DNA of 64,000 bases from Advenella kashmirensis WT001 (GCF_000219915.2 NC_017964.1:2852001-2916000); one strand, 5' to 3'. Shown: positions 1 through 10,189, counted from the first letter of the stretch. A program made the numbers and translations. Notes: generated by a model from the letters alone, not told the origin.

Positions 1-1427
1 CGACGGCGTATCCTGCTCGTTATGCCCCAGTTTACGGTAGCAGATGATATCCACGACCACGTCGTGGTTGAACTCCATGCGGTAGTCCAGCGCCAGGCGC
101 GTTGCGAACACCACGGCTTCAGGGTCATCGGCATTCACGTGAAAGACCGGTGCTTCGATCATTTTGACCACATCGGTACAGTAAAGCGTTGAACGTGAGT
201 CGCGCGGGTCAGATGTGGTAAAGCCGATCTGGTTATTGATCACGATATGCAGCGTACCGCCAGTGCCGTAACCACGTGTCTGCGCCATGTTAAGCGTTTC
301 CATGACCACGCCCTGGCCGGCAAAGGCCGCATCGCCGTGCACCAGCACGGGCAATACTTGCTGCCCCAAAGGATCGGCGCGGCGTTCCTGACGCCCGCAC
401 ACTGCCTTCCACAACCGGATTAACAATTTCCAGATGCGAGGGGTTAAATGCCAGGGAAAGGTGAACCGGACCACCGCGGGTGGACAGGTCACTGGAAAAA
501 CCGTTGTGATATTTCACATCGCCATCGGTCAGGCCTTCGGCATGCTTGCCTTCAAACTCGGCAAACAGGTCGCCGGGCATTTTGCCCATGATATTGACCA
601 GCATGTTCAGGCGGCCACGGTGAGCCATGCCCACGATAATTTCCTGAACGCCCAGATCACCGGCGTGATTGACAACCTCGTCCATCGCGGCGATAAAGCT
701 CTCGCCGCCCTCGAGTGAAAAGCGCTTCTGGCCTACATATTTGGTGTGCAGAAAACGCTCCAGCCCTTCGGCTTCGGTCAGTTGCTGCAGAATGCGTTTC
801 TTGGTATCGCCATCAAAAGAGCCGTTGGCATGGGTAGACTCCAGGCGTTCCTGGACCCAGCGCTTGGCCTTGGGATCGGACATGTGCATGAACTCGGCGC
901 CAACAGCACCGCAATAGGTATCACGCAGGGAATTGAGAATTTCACGCAGGGTCATGGTGCCCTGTTTGGTGAAATAGGTGTTAGTGGCAGAGTACACCTG
1001 ATCCAGATCGGCCTCGGTCAGACCGTAAAAGGCGGGATCGAGTTCCGGAATTTCAGGGCGTTCGCGGCGTTTCAACGGATCAAGCTCGGCCCAGCGCACC
1101 CCAAGGGTGCGATAGGCAGCGATTAATGACTGGACATGAAGCTGTTTGCTGGCCACCTCCAGGGTGGGCGCGCCTCCCCTGGCAGCTGGGCAAAGGCATT
1201 GGCCTTGGCGCGCTGGGCAAAGGAAGTAACAACAGAATAATGGCTCTGGTCCCGGGTACTTTGGGAGCAGTCTGTGGCAGGTGCGTGCTGAAGCTGATCG
1301 AAATAGTCACGCCAGTGGTCCCCCACGGCAGCCGGGTTGGCCAGGTACTCTTCGTACAGTTCTTCAACGTAGGGAGCATTACTCCCAAATAAATAAGAGG
1401 TAGATTTTTTTCAGTTTCCGTTGTCAT
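1..1427 (-). CDS. odhA: 2-oxoglutarate dehydrogenase E1 (N-terminal part, partial, 3 frame lesions)
   Basis: Thiamine-diphosphate-dependent E1 subunit of the 2-oxoglutarate dehydrogenase complex, which converts 2-oxoglutarate to succinyl-CoA in the cytoplasm. The 3' end lies outside the window. Read through three disruptions, the translation gives [77 protein letters not shown] and, at the left edge, [13 protein letters not shown], all typical of the family. Lesions: a run of seven T at 1405-1411 where eight restores the frame; GGG at 1166-1168 where four G are needed; and 391-396, where two bases (CG) are missing or one G is extra. ATG at 1427 is preferred over an in-frame GTG at 1439; neither has a strong ribosome binding site. 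gltA lies upstream on the same strand, but maeB-doxX is inserted between them. Identity is certain; whether the gene is really broken is doubtful. Confidence 0.93.
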
Positions 1428-1690
1428 AAATCGCTTCACCGTTGCGGGTGTTTCACCCTTTGAGATGCAGGTATACCTTCCGGGTTACGGCTAGACCGAG
1501 TTGCGGATAGCGGGCAGAAGGCACATAACATAGCCTTGATAGCCAATGCATTCAAGTATAACCATCGGGAGGGGTTAATCCAAGGAACTTTTTCGATTAT
1601 GAAAGAAATTACCGGTTTCAATCGATTGTGCTTGGTATATTTCGATAATTCGTTGCTAACGACCCACGCCACAAGACCCGCTGCATGAAT

Positions 1691-1786
1691 GCGGCCATCG
1701 GTTTGGCCGCAAGTGTTCGACAAAGCCCAAAGGCAAACCGACGGCTGACCGCTTTGGTTGAACAGGCTCGCCTGACCAAGGCGGTC
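1691..1786. other. Cluster of strong inverted repeats (possible structured RNA or repeat element)
   Basis: Two adjacent hairpins. The first has perfect 7-bp arms GCGGCCA (1691-1697) and TGGCCGC (1704-1710) with a 6-base loop. The second has 12-bp arms GACCGCTTTGGT (1747-1758) and ACCAAGGCGGTC (1775-1786), with one G-T type mismatch, enclosing an inner CAGGC/GCCTG stem. Neither is followed by a T tract, so they are not ordinary terminators. Function unknown. Confidence 0.5.
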
Positions 1787-2016
1787 AAAGCATCCCGGCC
1801 GCCGCAGCCTCGATTGATAATCGCCAGCGCCCTGCCGCTGACTGGCGGCTAACCATAAGCCGCGCCACTGCGCCGAGCACGCCAACAGAAACCGCCAATG
1901 CCCCACATGCAGATCGTAGCGGTCACGGCCTGCAGCCGCAGGGGCCAAGTTCCCGCCGCAACGCCGGCAACGGCGTTATCATATCGAAACTGCGATTCAA
2001 GCATAGCAATGAGCAT

Positions 2017-2028
2017 AACAATATTGTT
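2017..2028. promoter_or_regulatory. 12-bp palindrome upstream of maeB (possible operator)
   Basis: AACAATATTGTT is a perfect palindrome ending 20 bases before the maeB ATG and just upstream of its AAGGA ribosome binding site (2036-2040). Its position fits an operator in the 5' leader or at the transcription start. The cognate regulator is not known. Confidence 0.35.
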
Positions 2029-2048
2029 GAACCTTAAGGATAAAAACC

Positions 2049-4330
2049 ATGAGTCACGACCGTAACAAACTTGCCCTGGATTACCACGCCTATCCGACAC
2101 CGGGCAAAATTTCCGTTACTCCGACCAAACCGCTGGCCAACCAGGATGACCTGTCGCTGGCCTATTCGCCTGGCGTGGCCGCAGCCTGCATGGCCATTTT
2201 TGCCGAAGGCGATATAGCCGCTTCGAAATACACCTCGCGCGCCAATCTGGTCGGCGTCATCACCAACGGGACTGCGGTGCTGGGACTGGGCAATATCGGC
2301 CCGCTGGCCTCCAAGCCCGTCATGGAAGGCAAAGGATGCCTGTTCAAGAAATTTGCCGGCGTTGACGTGTTCGACATCGAACTGGCCGAAAACGACCCAG
2401 ACAAATTGGTGGACATTATCGCCGCGCTGGAACCCACATTGGGCGGCGTCAACCTGGAAGACATCAAGGCGCCGGAATGCTTCTATATTGAGAAAAAACT
2501 GCGTGAACGCATGAAAATTCCGGTTTTCCATGATGACCAGCACGGTACGGCCATTATTTCCTCGGCTGCCATTCTCAATGGCCTGAAAATCGTCGGCAAG
2601 GATATCGGCAAGATCAAATTGGTATGTTCGGGTGCCGGCGCCGCAGCGATTGCCTGCCTGGACTTGCTGGTCAACCTGGGCGTTGCACGCCAGAATATCT
2701 ATGTTGTGGACTCTCGCGGCGTGATCTGGGAAGGCCGCGACGAGAATATGGAACCGAACAAGGCGCGTTACGCACAGAAAACAGAGGATCGAACCCTGGC
2801 CGATGTGATGCGCGACACCGACGTCTTCCTGGGCTGCTCGGCCAAGGATGTACTGAAGCAGGACATGGTTGCCACGATGGCGCCTTCGCCCCTGATTCTG
2901 GCCCTGGCCAACCCCGACCCTGAAATTCGTCCGGAAGACGCCAAAGCGGTGCGCCCGGACTGCATTATCGCCACCGGCCGTTCCGACTACCCAAACCAGG
3001 TCAATAACGTTCTTTGCTTCCCCTTTATCTTCCGCGGCGCGCTCGACGTGGGCGCCACTCGCATTACCGAAGAAATGAAAATGGCCTGCGTGCAGGCCAT
3101 TGCCGATCTGGCGCAGGCCGAGCCTAGCGATGAAGTCGCCCTGGCCTACGAAGGGCAGGACCTGAGCTTTGGTCCCGAATATATTATTCCGAAGCCTTTT
3201 GACCCCAGGCTGATCGTCCAGATCGCCCCGGCCATTGCCAAGGCGGCCATGGAGTCGGGCGTCGCCACCCGTCCGATAGAAGACATGGATGCTTACCGCC
3301 AGCAACTGCTGGGCTTTGTCTACCGCTCAGGACCGTTGATGCGTCCGCTGTTCAAACAGGCACGCACCACGCCACCAAAACGCGTGGTCTATGCCGATGG
3401 GGAAGACGAACGTGTATTGCGCGCAGCGCAGACCGTGATCGACGAGCAACTGGCCTATCCGATTCTGATCGGACGCCTGCCGTGATTGAGATGCGCGTCA
3501 AGAAACTGGAGACTGCGCCTGCCGCCGGCACCAACATGGAAGTGGTCAACCCCGAAGACGACGAACGTTTCAACGAAACCTGGACGGCTTACTACAAGCT
3601 CAAGGGTCGCGATGGTGTCACGCCCAACGTAGCAAAAGCCATGGTGCGCAAGCACAACACCCTGATCGGTGTCTTGCTGATGGACCGCGGCGACGCCGAT
3701 GCCATGATCTGCGGCGTTGGCAGCCGCTTTGACAACCAGCTCAAATATGTGTCGGAAGTGATTGGCCTGAAGGAAGGCGTAACCACCTATGCGGCAATGA
3801 ACGTGCTGATCCTGCCTGACCAGACCCTGTTCATTTGCGATACGCATGTGAACGAAGATCCGACCGACGAGCAGGTTGCAGACATCACGATCCAGGCTGC
3901 CGATGAAATGATCCGCTTTGGCATTCAGCCCAAAATCGCCCTGTTGTCGCACTCCAATTTCGGCAGCCGTCCTTCGGATTCGTCACGCAAGATGGCTTCG
4001 GCCCGTCGCCTGATCGCACAGCGTCGGCCAGACCTGGAAGTGGATGGTGAAATGCATGCCGATGCCGCATTGTCCGAACGCATCCGCCTGGACGCCTATC
4101 CCGACTCCACCCTGGCCGGTCGCGCCAATCTGTTGATTATGCCAAATCTGGATACCGGCAATATCACCTACAATATGCTGAAAATGACCGGCAGCCACGG
4201 CATTGCCATGGGGCCGATTCTGCTGGGTGCTGCCAAGCCGGTCCACATTCTGACCACCAGTACAACCACAAGGCGCATTGTCAATATGACCGCGCTGGCC
4301 GTCGTTGACACGCTTGAGGAGCCTAAATAA
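2049..4330 (+). CDS. maeB: NADP-dependent malic enzyme with phosphotransacetylase-like domain (one frame lesion)
   Basis: Oxidative decarboxylation of malate to pyruvate with NADP, linking the TCA cycle to pyruvate and NADPH. The N-terminal two thirds is the malic enzyme part ([44 protein letters not shown]). The C-terminal third is a phosphotransacetylase-like domain typical of MaeB ([30 protein letters not shown]). The frame breaks at 3476-3477: CGCCTGCC ends the first part at TGA, and adding one C (CGCCCTGCC) joins it to VIEMRVKKL. The repaired length is 760 aa, normal for the family. Start ATG 2049 has AAGGA nine bases upstream. The stop TAA overlaps the doxX ATG (TAATG), so the two genes are probably translationally coupled. 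Confidence 0.93.
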
Positions 4331-4725
4331 TGCGTTCGGATGATCTGTCAAAACTGGTGCTGCGCCTGACGCTTGGCATTCTCCTGCTCATGCACGGCAT
4401 CTTCAAGGTGCAAAACGGCATTGGCGGCATTATGGGTATGGTCGCCTCTACCGGCCTGCCCGGATGGTTGGGGTATGCCGTGTACATTGGAGAGGTGATT
4501 GCGCCAATCCTGCTGATCGTGGGCCTATACTCGCGTATTGCCGCAGTGCTGATCGCAATCAACATGCTGGTTGCCATTGCGCTGGCCCATAGCGGCCAAC
4601 TGTTCATGGTCACGGGCAACGGCGCGCTCAGGCTGGAAACGCAATACTTCTTCCTGTTTACCGCTGTCGCTGTCTTTTTTTCCGGCGCGGGCCGTTTCAG
4701 CATGAATAGCCCGTACAACAACTAG
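4330..4725 (+). CDS. DoxX family membrane protein
   Basis: A 131-aa protein with four predicted membrane helices (roughly residues 7-28, 45-68, 70-90 and 103-122), typical in size and shape for the DoxX/SURF4 family. Its ATG overlaps the maeB stop codon, so it is the second gene of a maeB-doxX transcript that ends at the terminator at 4783-4812. DoxX proteins are associated with redox functions in some bacteria, but no specific reaction can be assigned here. Codon use matches the neighbours and the frame is intact. Confidence 0.85.
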   Translation: MRSDDLSKLVLRLTLGILLLMHGIFKVQNGIGGIMGMVASTGLPGWLGYAVYIGEVIAPILLIVGLYSRIAAVLIAINMLVAIALAHSGQLFMVTGNGALRLETQYFFLFTAVAVFFSGAGRFSMNSPYNN

Positions 4726-4782
4726 TCCGGTACGTAAAATCTGCTGCCTGCACAAGCTGCAGCAGCACAGTATCGCCAGCCC

Positions 4783-4812
4783 GCCGAATCACAACCGTGG
4801 TTCGGCTTTTTT
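4783..4812 (+). terminator. Rho-independent terminator after maeB-doxX
   Basis: Arms GCCGAA (4783-4788) and TTCGGC (4801-4806), an inner CAC/GTG pairing around a small loop, then a run of T (4807-4812). It lies 58 bases after the doxX stop. Confidence 0.85.
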
Positions 4813-4816
4813 ACGC

Positions 4817-4939
4817 TCCTACCTTTTACCTCCCTCCTACCTTTTTACTTCCCTCCTTTTTTCACCGTCCTCCTTTTCTTGTCCTCGCTCTCTTACACAC
4901 TTACTCTACCAGTCCGATTTTTTCATATCTTTTTTTCAC
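4817..4939 (+). repeat. Polypyrimidine tract with imperfect tandem repeats
   Basis: About 120 bases that are almost free of G on the plus strand. Units beginning TCCTACCTTTTACCTCCC (4817), TCCTACCTTTTTACTTCCC (4835) and TCCTTTTTTCACC (4854), with a weaker TCCTCC unit at about 4868, recur with a period of about 18-19. It sits between the convergent doxX and gltA transcripts, after one terminator and before another. No protein is supported here, and I see nothing more in 4940-5120. Confidence 0.6.
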
Positions 4940-5120
4940 CCAACGCTGTCAGGTGTCGCCCGTGTCATTAGCGGCCAGCCCATACGCTCATGGCAGGATC
5001 GTGCGCCCCAAGTCATCCCGGTCAGGAGCGACCGTTCACGGCGAGCGAGCTGCCGGCAAACCGCATAAGCGCAAAATGCAAAAGATGAGTACAGACGAAA
5101 CGAGTGTAAATTGTCAGACG

Positions 5121-5152
5121 AAAAAAAACCGCAGAGTAAGCTCTGCGGTTTT
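5121..5152 (-). terminator. Rho-independent terminator of gltA
   Basis: Arms CCGCAGAG (5129-5136) and CTCTGCGG (5141-5148) with a 4-base loop. On the minus strand the stem is followed by a run of eight T (complement of 5121-5128). A shorter T run on the plus side makes it potentially bidirectional. It is 22 bases past the gltA stop. Confidence 0.92.
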
Positions 5153-5173
5153 CCCGACAAGCAAGACGCGAGA

Positions 5174-6487
5174 TTATTTGCGGGTCTCGATATTGCCAAC
5201 ATCACGAGCCGAGTAGCCGGTATACAACTGGCGTGGACGGCCGATTTTGTAATCGGGATCAGACAGCATTTCGTTCCACTGCGCAATCCAGCCCACTGTA
5301 CGAGCCAGCGCAAAAATCGCGGTGAACAGTGATGTTGGGATGCCAATGGCGCGCTGCACGATACCTGAGTAGAAATCGACGTTCGGGTACAGCTTGCGCT
5401 CGACGAAGTAAGGATCTTCCAGAGCGATGCGTTCGACTTCCATCGCCAGCTTGAACAATGGATCGTCTTGCAGACCCAGCGATTCGAGCACTTCCTTGCA
5501 GGTTTCCTGCATCAGCTTGGCGCGCGGATCGTAGTTTTTGTAAACGCGATGGCCAAAACCCATCAGACGCACGCCTGAGTTCTTGTCCTTCACTTTTTCC
5601 ATGAACTCGCCAACTTTCTCGATACCGCCGTTGGCTTGCAAATCTTCCAGCATTTTCAGGCAGGCTTCGTTGGCGCCGCCATGAGCTGGGCCCCACAGGC
5701 AAGCCACGCCGGCAGCAATCGCCGCAAAAGGATCAGTACCCGAAGAACCGCAAAGCCGCACGGTCGACGTAGAAGCGTTCTGCTCATGGTCGGCATGCAG
5801 AATGAAAATGCGGTCAAGCGCACGCTCTACCACATCGTTGACTTTGTATTCTTCGCAAGGCGTAGCGAACATCATGCGCAGGAAGTTGCCTGTATAGGAC
5901 AGGTTGTTCTGCGGATAGATATAAGGCTGACCCAAAGAATACTTATATGCCATGGCCACCAGCGTTGGCATTTTCGCAATCAGTCGAATCGCTGAAATAT
6001 GACGGTGCTCGGGGTTGGTTATATCGGTAGAATCGTGGTAGAACGCGGAAAGCGCGCCAACCAGGCCAGTTAGCACAGCCATCGGGTGGGCGTCACGGCG
6101 AAAGCCGCGCAGGAAAAAATGCAGCTGCTCGTTGACCATTGTGTGGTGCGTTACTGTCTGGTCAAAGTCTTCTTTCTGCGCTGAATTGGGCAACTCTCCG
6201 TTCAGGATCAAGTAGCAGATATCCAGGAAACTGCAATTGACTGCCAATTGCTCTATAGGATATCCGCGGTACAGCAATTCGCCTTTCTCACCATCAATAT
6301 AGGTGATTGCTGATTCGCAGGCCGCTGTGGACATGAAGCCGGGATCATAGGTAAACATGTCGGTCTGGCTGTACAGCTTGCGGATGTCGATTACATCCGG
6401 TCCTACCGTGCCCTTGTAAATAGGCAGCTCAATCTTCGTAGAATCATCTGAAAAGCTCAGAATCGCTTTCTTGTCAGAGAGGTTCAT
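5174..6487 (-). CDS. gltA: Citrate synthase
   Basis: Condenses oxaloacetate and acetyl-CoA to citrate, the entry step of the TCA cycle. Length is 437 aa with an intact frame, typical of hexameric type II citrate synthases of Gram-negative bacteria. Visible landmarks: [14 protein letters not shown] near residue 70, [20 protein letters not shown] (active-site His region), [32 protein letters not shown] (catalytic His and binding Arg) and PNVDFYSGI with the catalytic Asp. The ATG at 6487 has AAGGA seven bases upstream. It follows sdhE on the same strand after a short gap with an attenuator-like hairpin, and ends at a strong terminator. Confidence 0.98.
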   Translation of the reverse strand: MNLSDKKAILSFSDDSTKIELPIYKGTVGPDVIDIRKLYSQTDMFTYDPGFMSTAACESAITYIDGEKGELLYRGYPIEQLAVNCSFLDICYLILNGELPNSAQKEDFDQTVTHHTMVNEQLHFFLRGFRRDAHPMAVLTGLVGALSAFYHDSTDITNPEHRHISAIRLIAKMPTLVAMAYKYSLGQPYIYPQNNLSYTGNFLRMMFATPCEEYKVNDVVERALDRIFILHADHEQNASTSTVRLCGSSGTDPFAAIAAGVACLWGPAHGGANEACLKMLEDLQANGGIEKVGEFMEKVKDKNSGVRLMGFGHRVYKNYDPRAKLMQETCKEVLESLGLQDDPLFKLAMEVERIALEDPYFVERKLYPNVDFYSGIVQRAIGIPTSLFTAIFALARTVGWIAQWNEMLSDPDYKIGRPRQLYTGYSARDVGNIETRK

Positions 6488-6500
6488 TTAACATCCTTAA

Positions 6501-6522
6501 GAAAAAACCAGACTTCGGTCTG
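6501..6522 (-). terminator. Weak terminator or attenuator between sdhE and gltA
   Basis: On the minus strand, arms CAGAC and GTCTG (positions 6522-6518 and 6513-6509) enclose a CGAA loop and are followed by GGTTTTTTC. The stem is only 5 bp, and it lies between the sdhE stop (6527) and the gltA start (6487). It could reduce read-through from sdh into gltA. Confidence 0.45.
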
Positions 6523-6526
6523 CCTG

Positions 6527-6786
6527 CTATCCCTGCCGCATCAAGTCGATAAGGCGTTGTATATTAGGCGTATCATAGATACCTTCCGGATTGGCACGGT
6601 CAAGAAGAATATCAAGCAGACTGTTGTCATCAAGTTCAAAAAGCTGGGTGAGCGACGAGACATCCTCGTCAGTCAACTCCTGTTCATAACGATCCAGAAA
6701 TTTGGTAATAATCAGATCGTTTTCAAGCAGTCCCCGGCGGCTCGCCAGCGAAGGCGTGCCCGTTCCAGTTCGTTTAGTGTGGTCAT
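6527..6786 (-). CDS. sdhE: Succinate dehydrogenase flavinylation factor SdhE (one frame lesion)
   Basis: Small assembly factor that promotes covalent attachment of FAD to SdhA. From ATG 6786 the product begins MTTLNELERARLRWRA. After restoring one G on the plus strand at 6739-6740 it continues RRGLLENDLIITKFLDRY with the family motif RRGLLE...D, then ANPEGIYDTPNIQRLIDLMR near the C-terminus. The repaired length is 86 aa, normal for SdhE. The start lies six bases after the sdhB stop, so it is the last gene of sdhCDAB-sdhE. Without the repair, the frame runs back into sdhB sequence and the true N-terminus is lost. Confidence 0.9.
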
Positions 6787-6792
6787 TTTTGA

Positions 6793-7509
6793 TCAGACCG
6801 CACGACGAACCATCAGTTCCTTGATCTTGCCAATTGCCTTGGTCGGATTCAGCCCTTTCGGACATACGTCGGCGCAATTCATAATGGTATGGCAACGGAA
6901 CAAACGGTATGGATCATTCAGATTGTCAAGACGGGCATTGGTGTCCTCGTCGCGACTGTCTGCAATAAACCGGTAAGCCTGAAGCAATCCGGCAGGGCCG
7001 ACAAATTTGTCAGGGTTCCACCAGAATGAAGGACAGGAAGTCGAGCAGCACGCGCACAGAATACATTCATACAGACCATCAAGTTCTTCGCGGGCTTCGG
7101 GCGATTGCAGGCGCTCTTTTTCCGGCGGCGGCGTCTCGTTGACCAGATACGGACGCACGGAATGGTACTGGTTAAAGAAGTGCGTCATATCCACGATCAG
7201 ATCGCGAATAACCGGCAGACCAGGCAGCGGGCGCAGAACAATCGGCTCTTTGAGCTCGTTCAGATTGGTCGTGCATGCCAGACCGTTGCGGCCATTGATG
7301 TTCATGGCATCGGAGCCACACACACCTTCACGGCAGGAACGACGGATGGCCAGGCTGTCATCAACGTCATTCTTGATACGGATAATGGCGTCCAGCAGCA
7401 TCTTGTCTGTCGGTTGCAGTTCCACTTCCAGTTTCTGCATGTAGGGACGCTCGTCCTTGTCAGGATCGTAACGGTAAATCTCGAATTTCATGATACGTTT
7501 TGTGCTCAT
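6793..7509 (-). CDS. sdhB: Succinate dehydrogenase iron-sulfur subunit
   Basis: Electron-transfer subunit of complex II, passing electrons from SdhA to ubiquinone at the membrane. All three cluster motifs are visible: [21 protein letters not shown] for [2Fe-2S] at about residues 59-79 (Cys spacing intact), [13 protein letters not shown] for [4Fe-4S], and [17 protein letters not shown] for the [3Fe-4S] and remaining ligands. Length 238 aa, intact. Start ATG 7509 is chosen over an internal Met at 7491, which has no ribosome binding site. Ten bases separate it from sdhA and six from sdhE, in one operon. Confidence 0.97.
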   Translation of the reverse strand: MSTKRIMKFEIYRYDPDKDERPYMQKLEVELQPTDKMLLDAIIRIKNDVDDSLAIRRSCREGVCGSDAMNINGRNGLACTTNLNELKEPIVLRPLPGLPVIRDLIVDMTHFFNQYHSVRPYLVNETPPPEKERLQSPEAREELDGLYECILCACCSTSCPSFWWNPDKFVGPAGLLQAYRFIADSRDEDTNARLDNLNDPYRLFRCHTIMNCADVCPKGLNPTKAIGKIKELMVRRAV

Positions 7510-7519
7510 AATACTCTGC

Positions 7520-9298
7520 TTAGAATGTACGTGCTTTTGGAGGGAACGACTCGACGGTCAGCGGCTTCATATGCACTGGTTTGTACTCCAGGCGATTATC
7601 AGCAGAGTGCCATAACGTGTGCTTGAGCCAGTTCACATCATCACGTTCAGGATGATCATTCAGGGCATGCGCGCCGCGGCTTTCGGTACGGTTCGCTGCC
7701 GACTGGATCGTGGCGCGTGCCACTTCAGTCATATTGGCCAGTTCCAGGGCTTCGACACGTGCCGTGTTGAAGACTTTGGACTTATCATCAAACTTGACAT
7801 GCTTGGCCTGCTCGGCCAGCTCATCGATCTGACCGACGCCTTCCCTGAGCAGCTCTAGGGTACGGAACACACCGCAGTGACGCTGCATGGAAGCGCGAAT
7901 GCTGTTACCCACGTCCTGTACTTTTTCGCCTGTTGTACGCGACTCCAGTTCATTGACGCGTGACAGAGAGAAGTCCAGAGACTCTTTGGGCAGATCCTGA
8001 TGCGACATCTGGCGCTCCAGATGCGACTCCACAATACGGTTACCCGCTGCGCGACCAAAGACCACCAGGTCCAGCAGTGAGTTGGTACCCAGGCGGTTGG
8101 CGCCATGCACAGAGACGGCAGCACATTCGCCGATCGCATACAGGCCATTGACGATTTTTTCTTCGCCGTTTTCCCAGGTAACCACTTCGCCATGATAGTT
8201 GGCCGGAATACCGCCCATCTGGTAATGGATGGTAGGTACCACGGGAATCGGTTCCTTGATGGGGTCCACGTTACCGAACTTGATAGCGATCTCGCGAATG
8301 GACGGCAGGCGCTTGTTGATGACATCTGCACCCAGGTGATCCAGCTTGAGCACGACATAGCTGCCATCAGGACCGCAACCACGGCCTTCCTTGATTTCCT
8401 GGTCCATTGAACGCGATACAAAGTCGCGCGGCGCCAGGTCTTTGAGGGTTGGCGCATAGCGCTCCATGAACCGCTCGCCATCTTTGTTCAACAGGATACC
8501 GCCTTCGCCGCGCACCCCTTCGGTAATAAGCACGCCGGCACCGGCCACGCCGGTGGGGTGAAACTGCCAGAATTCCATGTCCTGCAGACAGATACCGGCA
8601 CGGGCAGCCATGCCCAGGCCGTCGCCTGTATTGATGAAAGCATTGGTGGAGGCCTGCCAGATACGGCCGGCACCACCGGTAGCCAGTACGACCGCCTTGG
8701 CTTCCAGGATATAGACCTCACCGGTTTCCATTTCGAGCGCGGTAACGCCCACGACATCGCCGGCGTCGTTGCGCAACAGATCCAGCGCCATCCATTCCAC
8801 GAAGAACTGGGTGCGCGCGGCAACGTTACGCTGATATAAGGTATGCAACAGCGCGTGTCCGGTACGGTCAGCCGCAGCACAGGCGCGCTGTACGGGTTTC
8901 TCGCCGAAGTTGGCGGTGTGACCGCCGAAAGGACGCTGATAAATCGTGCCATTGGCATTACGGTCAAACGGCATGCCGAAGTGTTCAAGTTCGTAAACCG
9001 CATGAGGCGCCTGACGGCACATGAACTCAATGGCGTCCTGGTCGCCCAGCCAGTCTGATCCCTTGACGGTATCGTACATATGCCAGTACCAGTTGTCTTC
9101 GCTCATATTGCCCAGCGAAGCACCGATACCGCCCTGTGCGGCGACCGTATGGGAACGGGTTGGAAAAACCTTGGAAAGGACGGCGACGGATAATCCGGCC
9201 TGAGCCAATTGAAGGGAGCAGCGCATGCCGGACCCGCCGGCACCTACAACCACTACATCAAACTGGCGGCGCGGTAATGATGAATTGATAGCGACCAC
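7520..9298 (-). CDS. sdhA: Succinate dehydrogenase flavoprotein subunit
   Basis: Catalytic subunit of complex II oxidising succinate to fumarate. FAD-binding [18 protein letters not shown] lies near residue 15, and the histidine that carries covalent FAD is in [13 protein letters not shown] near residue 48. Other family segments are [42 protein letters not shown] and [19 protein letters not shown]. Length 592 aa, intact. The start is GTG at 9298, four bases after the sdhD stop, with GGAG inside the sdhD end serving as ribosome binding site. Part of sdhC-sdhD-sdhA-sdhB-sdhE. Confidence 0.98.
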   Translation of the reverse strand: MVAINSSLPRRQFDVVVVGAGGSGMRCSLQLAQAGLSVAVLSKVFPTRSHTVAAQGGIGASLGNMSEDNWYWHMYDTVKGSDWLGDQDAIEFMCRQAPHAVYELEHFGMPFDRNANGTIYQRPFGGHTANFGEKPVQRACAAADRTGHALLHTLYQRNVAARTQFFVEWMALDLLRNDAGDVVGVTALEMETGEVYILEAKAVVLATGGAGRIWQASTNAFINTGDGLGMAARAGICLQDMEFWQFHPTGVAGAGVLITEGVRGEGGILLNKDGERFMERYAPTLKDLAPRDFVSRSMDQEIKEGRGCGPDGSYVVLKLDHLGADVINKRLPSIREIAIKFGNVDPIKEPIPVVPTIHYQMGGIPANYHGEVVTWENGEEKIVNGLYAIGECAAVSVHGANRLGTNSLLDLVVFGRAAGNRIVESHLERQMSHQDLPKESLDFSLSRVNELESRTTGEKVQDVGNSIRASMQRHCGVFRTLELLREGVGQIDELAEQAKHVKFDDKSKVFNTARVEALELANMTEVARATIQSAANRTESRGAHALNDHPERDDVNWLKHTLWHSADNRLEYKPVHMKPLTVESFPPKARTF

Positions 9299-9301
9299 GG
9301 C

Positions 9302-9679
9302 TTATAAACTCCAGACAATTTTTGCGAAATACAGGATGGCGGCAATCAGCCACAGGATAGTGAGCACCTGCAACGTCAGTCGGACACCTACGGGCTTGAC
9401 GTAATCCATCCAGATATCGCGCACGCCGATCCACGCATGCCAGGCAAGCGAGAAAAACGCCAGCGTTGCGGCAATCTGCCCGACGGGCAGGCCCCAACAG
9501 GAGAACGTAAAGAAACCCTTCCAGGATTCGTAGTTAATGGGGGTGAACAGCGCAGCAATCAGGAAAATGACTGAATACACAGCCAGAATCACGGCTGTAA
9601 TACGCTGTACGATGAAATCCTTGATACCGTAGCCGGCACCCACAACCAGCCGCTTAGTACCTACCAGTTCCTTGGCCAT
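9302..9679 (-). CDS. sdhD: Succinate dehydrogenase membrane anchor subunit
   Basis: Second membrane anchor of complex II, contributing to the quinone site and haem b. 125 aa with three hydrophobic helices (about residues 28-48, 61-83 and 97-120). The segment SLAWHAWIGVRDIWMDYVKP near residue 75 carries the conserved His, Arg, Asp and Tyr of the haem and quinone region. Its ATG overlaps the sdhC stop by one base (TGATG), indicating coupled translation. Confidence 0.94.
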   Translation of the reverse strand: MAKELVGTKRLVVGAGYGIKDFIVQRITAVILAVYSVIFLIAALFTPINYESWKGFFTFSCWGLPVGQIAATLAFFSLAWHAWIGVRDIWMDYVKPVGVRLTLQVLTILWLIAAILYFAKIVWSL

Positions 9680-10092
9680 CAGATCGCTCCAAACATTTTA
9701 ACGGCGAACACCAGGGTCAGCGCCAGGCTGACTCCCATTACCACGGCAGCGCTTTTCTGTGCCGAGACCTTGTCGATTCCGATATGCAGGTCAAGAACCA
9801 GATAGCGGATGCCGGCGCACAGGTGATGCATGAAGCCCCAAAGCAAAACCAGCAAGATCAGCTTGAGAATGAGACCACCCGCCCCGCTGCCCAACGATGC
9901 AAAACTTTCCGGCGAAGCCACGCTGGCTGCAAAAAGTGGGATCAGGATGATGGGAAGACTGAGAAAAAGCAGAGCGCCACTGATTCGATGCAAAATAGAC
10001 ACTTTGCCGGCGGCCGGCAGGTGGTATTTTGTAATCTGGGCAATATCGATATTACGATATTGCGGGCGCTGTTTTGACGGGGTGTCTGACAT
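9679..10092 (-). CDS. sdhC: Succinate dehydrogenase cytochrome b556 subunit
   Basis: Membrane anchor and haem-binding subunit of complex II. 137 aa. The N-terminal RPQYRNIDIAQITKYHLPA and SILHRISGALLF (quinone-site Ser/Arg region) are typical, and the haem-ligand His lies in GFMHHLCAGIRYLVLDLH near residue 90. Three membrane helices. First gene of sdhCDAB-sdhE; ATG 10092 has AGAGG upstream. The 97-base gap to the gntR stop is AT-rich and could hold the operon promoter. I see no copy of the TCTTATATAAGA palindrome in it. Confidence 0.95.
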   Translation of the reverse strand: MSDTPSKQRPQYRNIDIAQITKYHLPAAGKVSILHRISGALLFLSLPIILIPLFAASVASPESFASLGSGAGGLILKLILLVLLWGFMHHLCAGIRYLVLDLHIGIDKVSAQKSAAVVMGVSLALTLVFAVKMFGAI

Positions 10093-10189
10093 AACGGCCT
10101 CTAGGAAACAAACTACAACAAATTAAAAATAAAAAACGCACGTGAAAAGGCGAAGAACCGCTGGCCGGTCCTCGCACATTCAGATCGAA

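Larger units (their letters stand above)
1428..2048. other. Intergenic region between divergent odhA and maeB
   Basis: About 620 bases with no gene I can support. It must hold the promoters of odhA (minus) and maeB (plus). Open frames exist on both strands, including a 54-codon plus-strand frame starting at 1686, but none resembles a known protein. The 1690-1860 part is GC-rich and full of inverted repeats (separate entry). The flanks at 1540-1660 and 1975-2040 are AT-richer and are the more likely promoter zones. Confidence 0.6.

Noticed and set aside
1686..1851. A 54-codon plus-strand frame with coding-like codon use in the odhA-maeB gap
   Set aside because: No ribosome binding site, no recognisable similarity, and its sequence coincides with the hairpin cluster, which alone explains the composition.
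4936..5346. Long minus-strand frame overlapping the gltA end and its downstream region
   Set aside because: It is an alternative-frame shadow of gltA, contains the terminator and has no similarity to known proteins.
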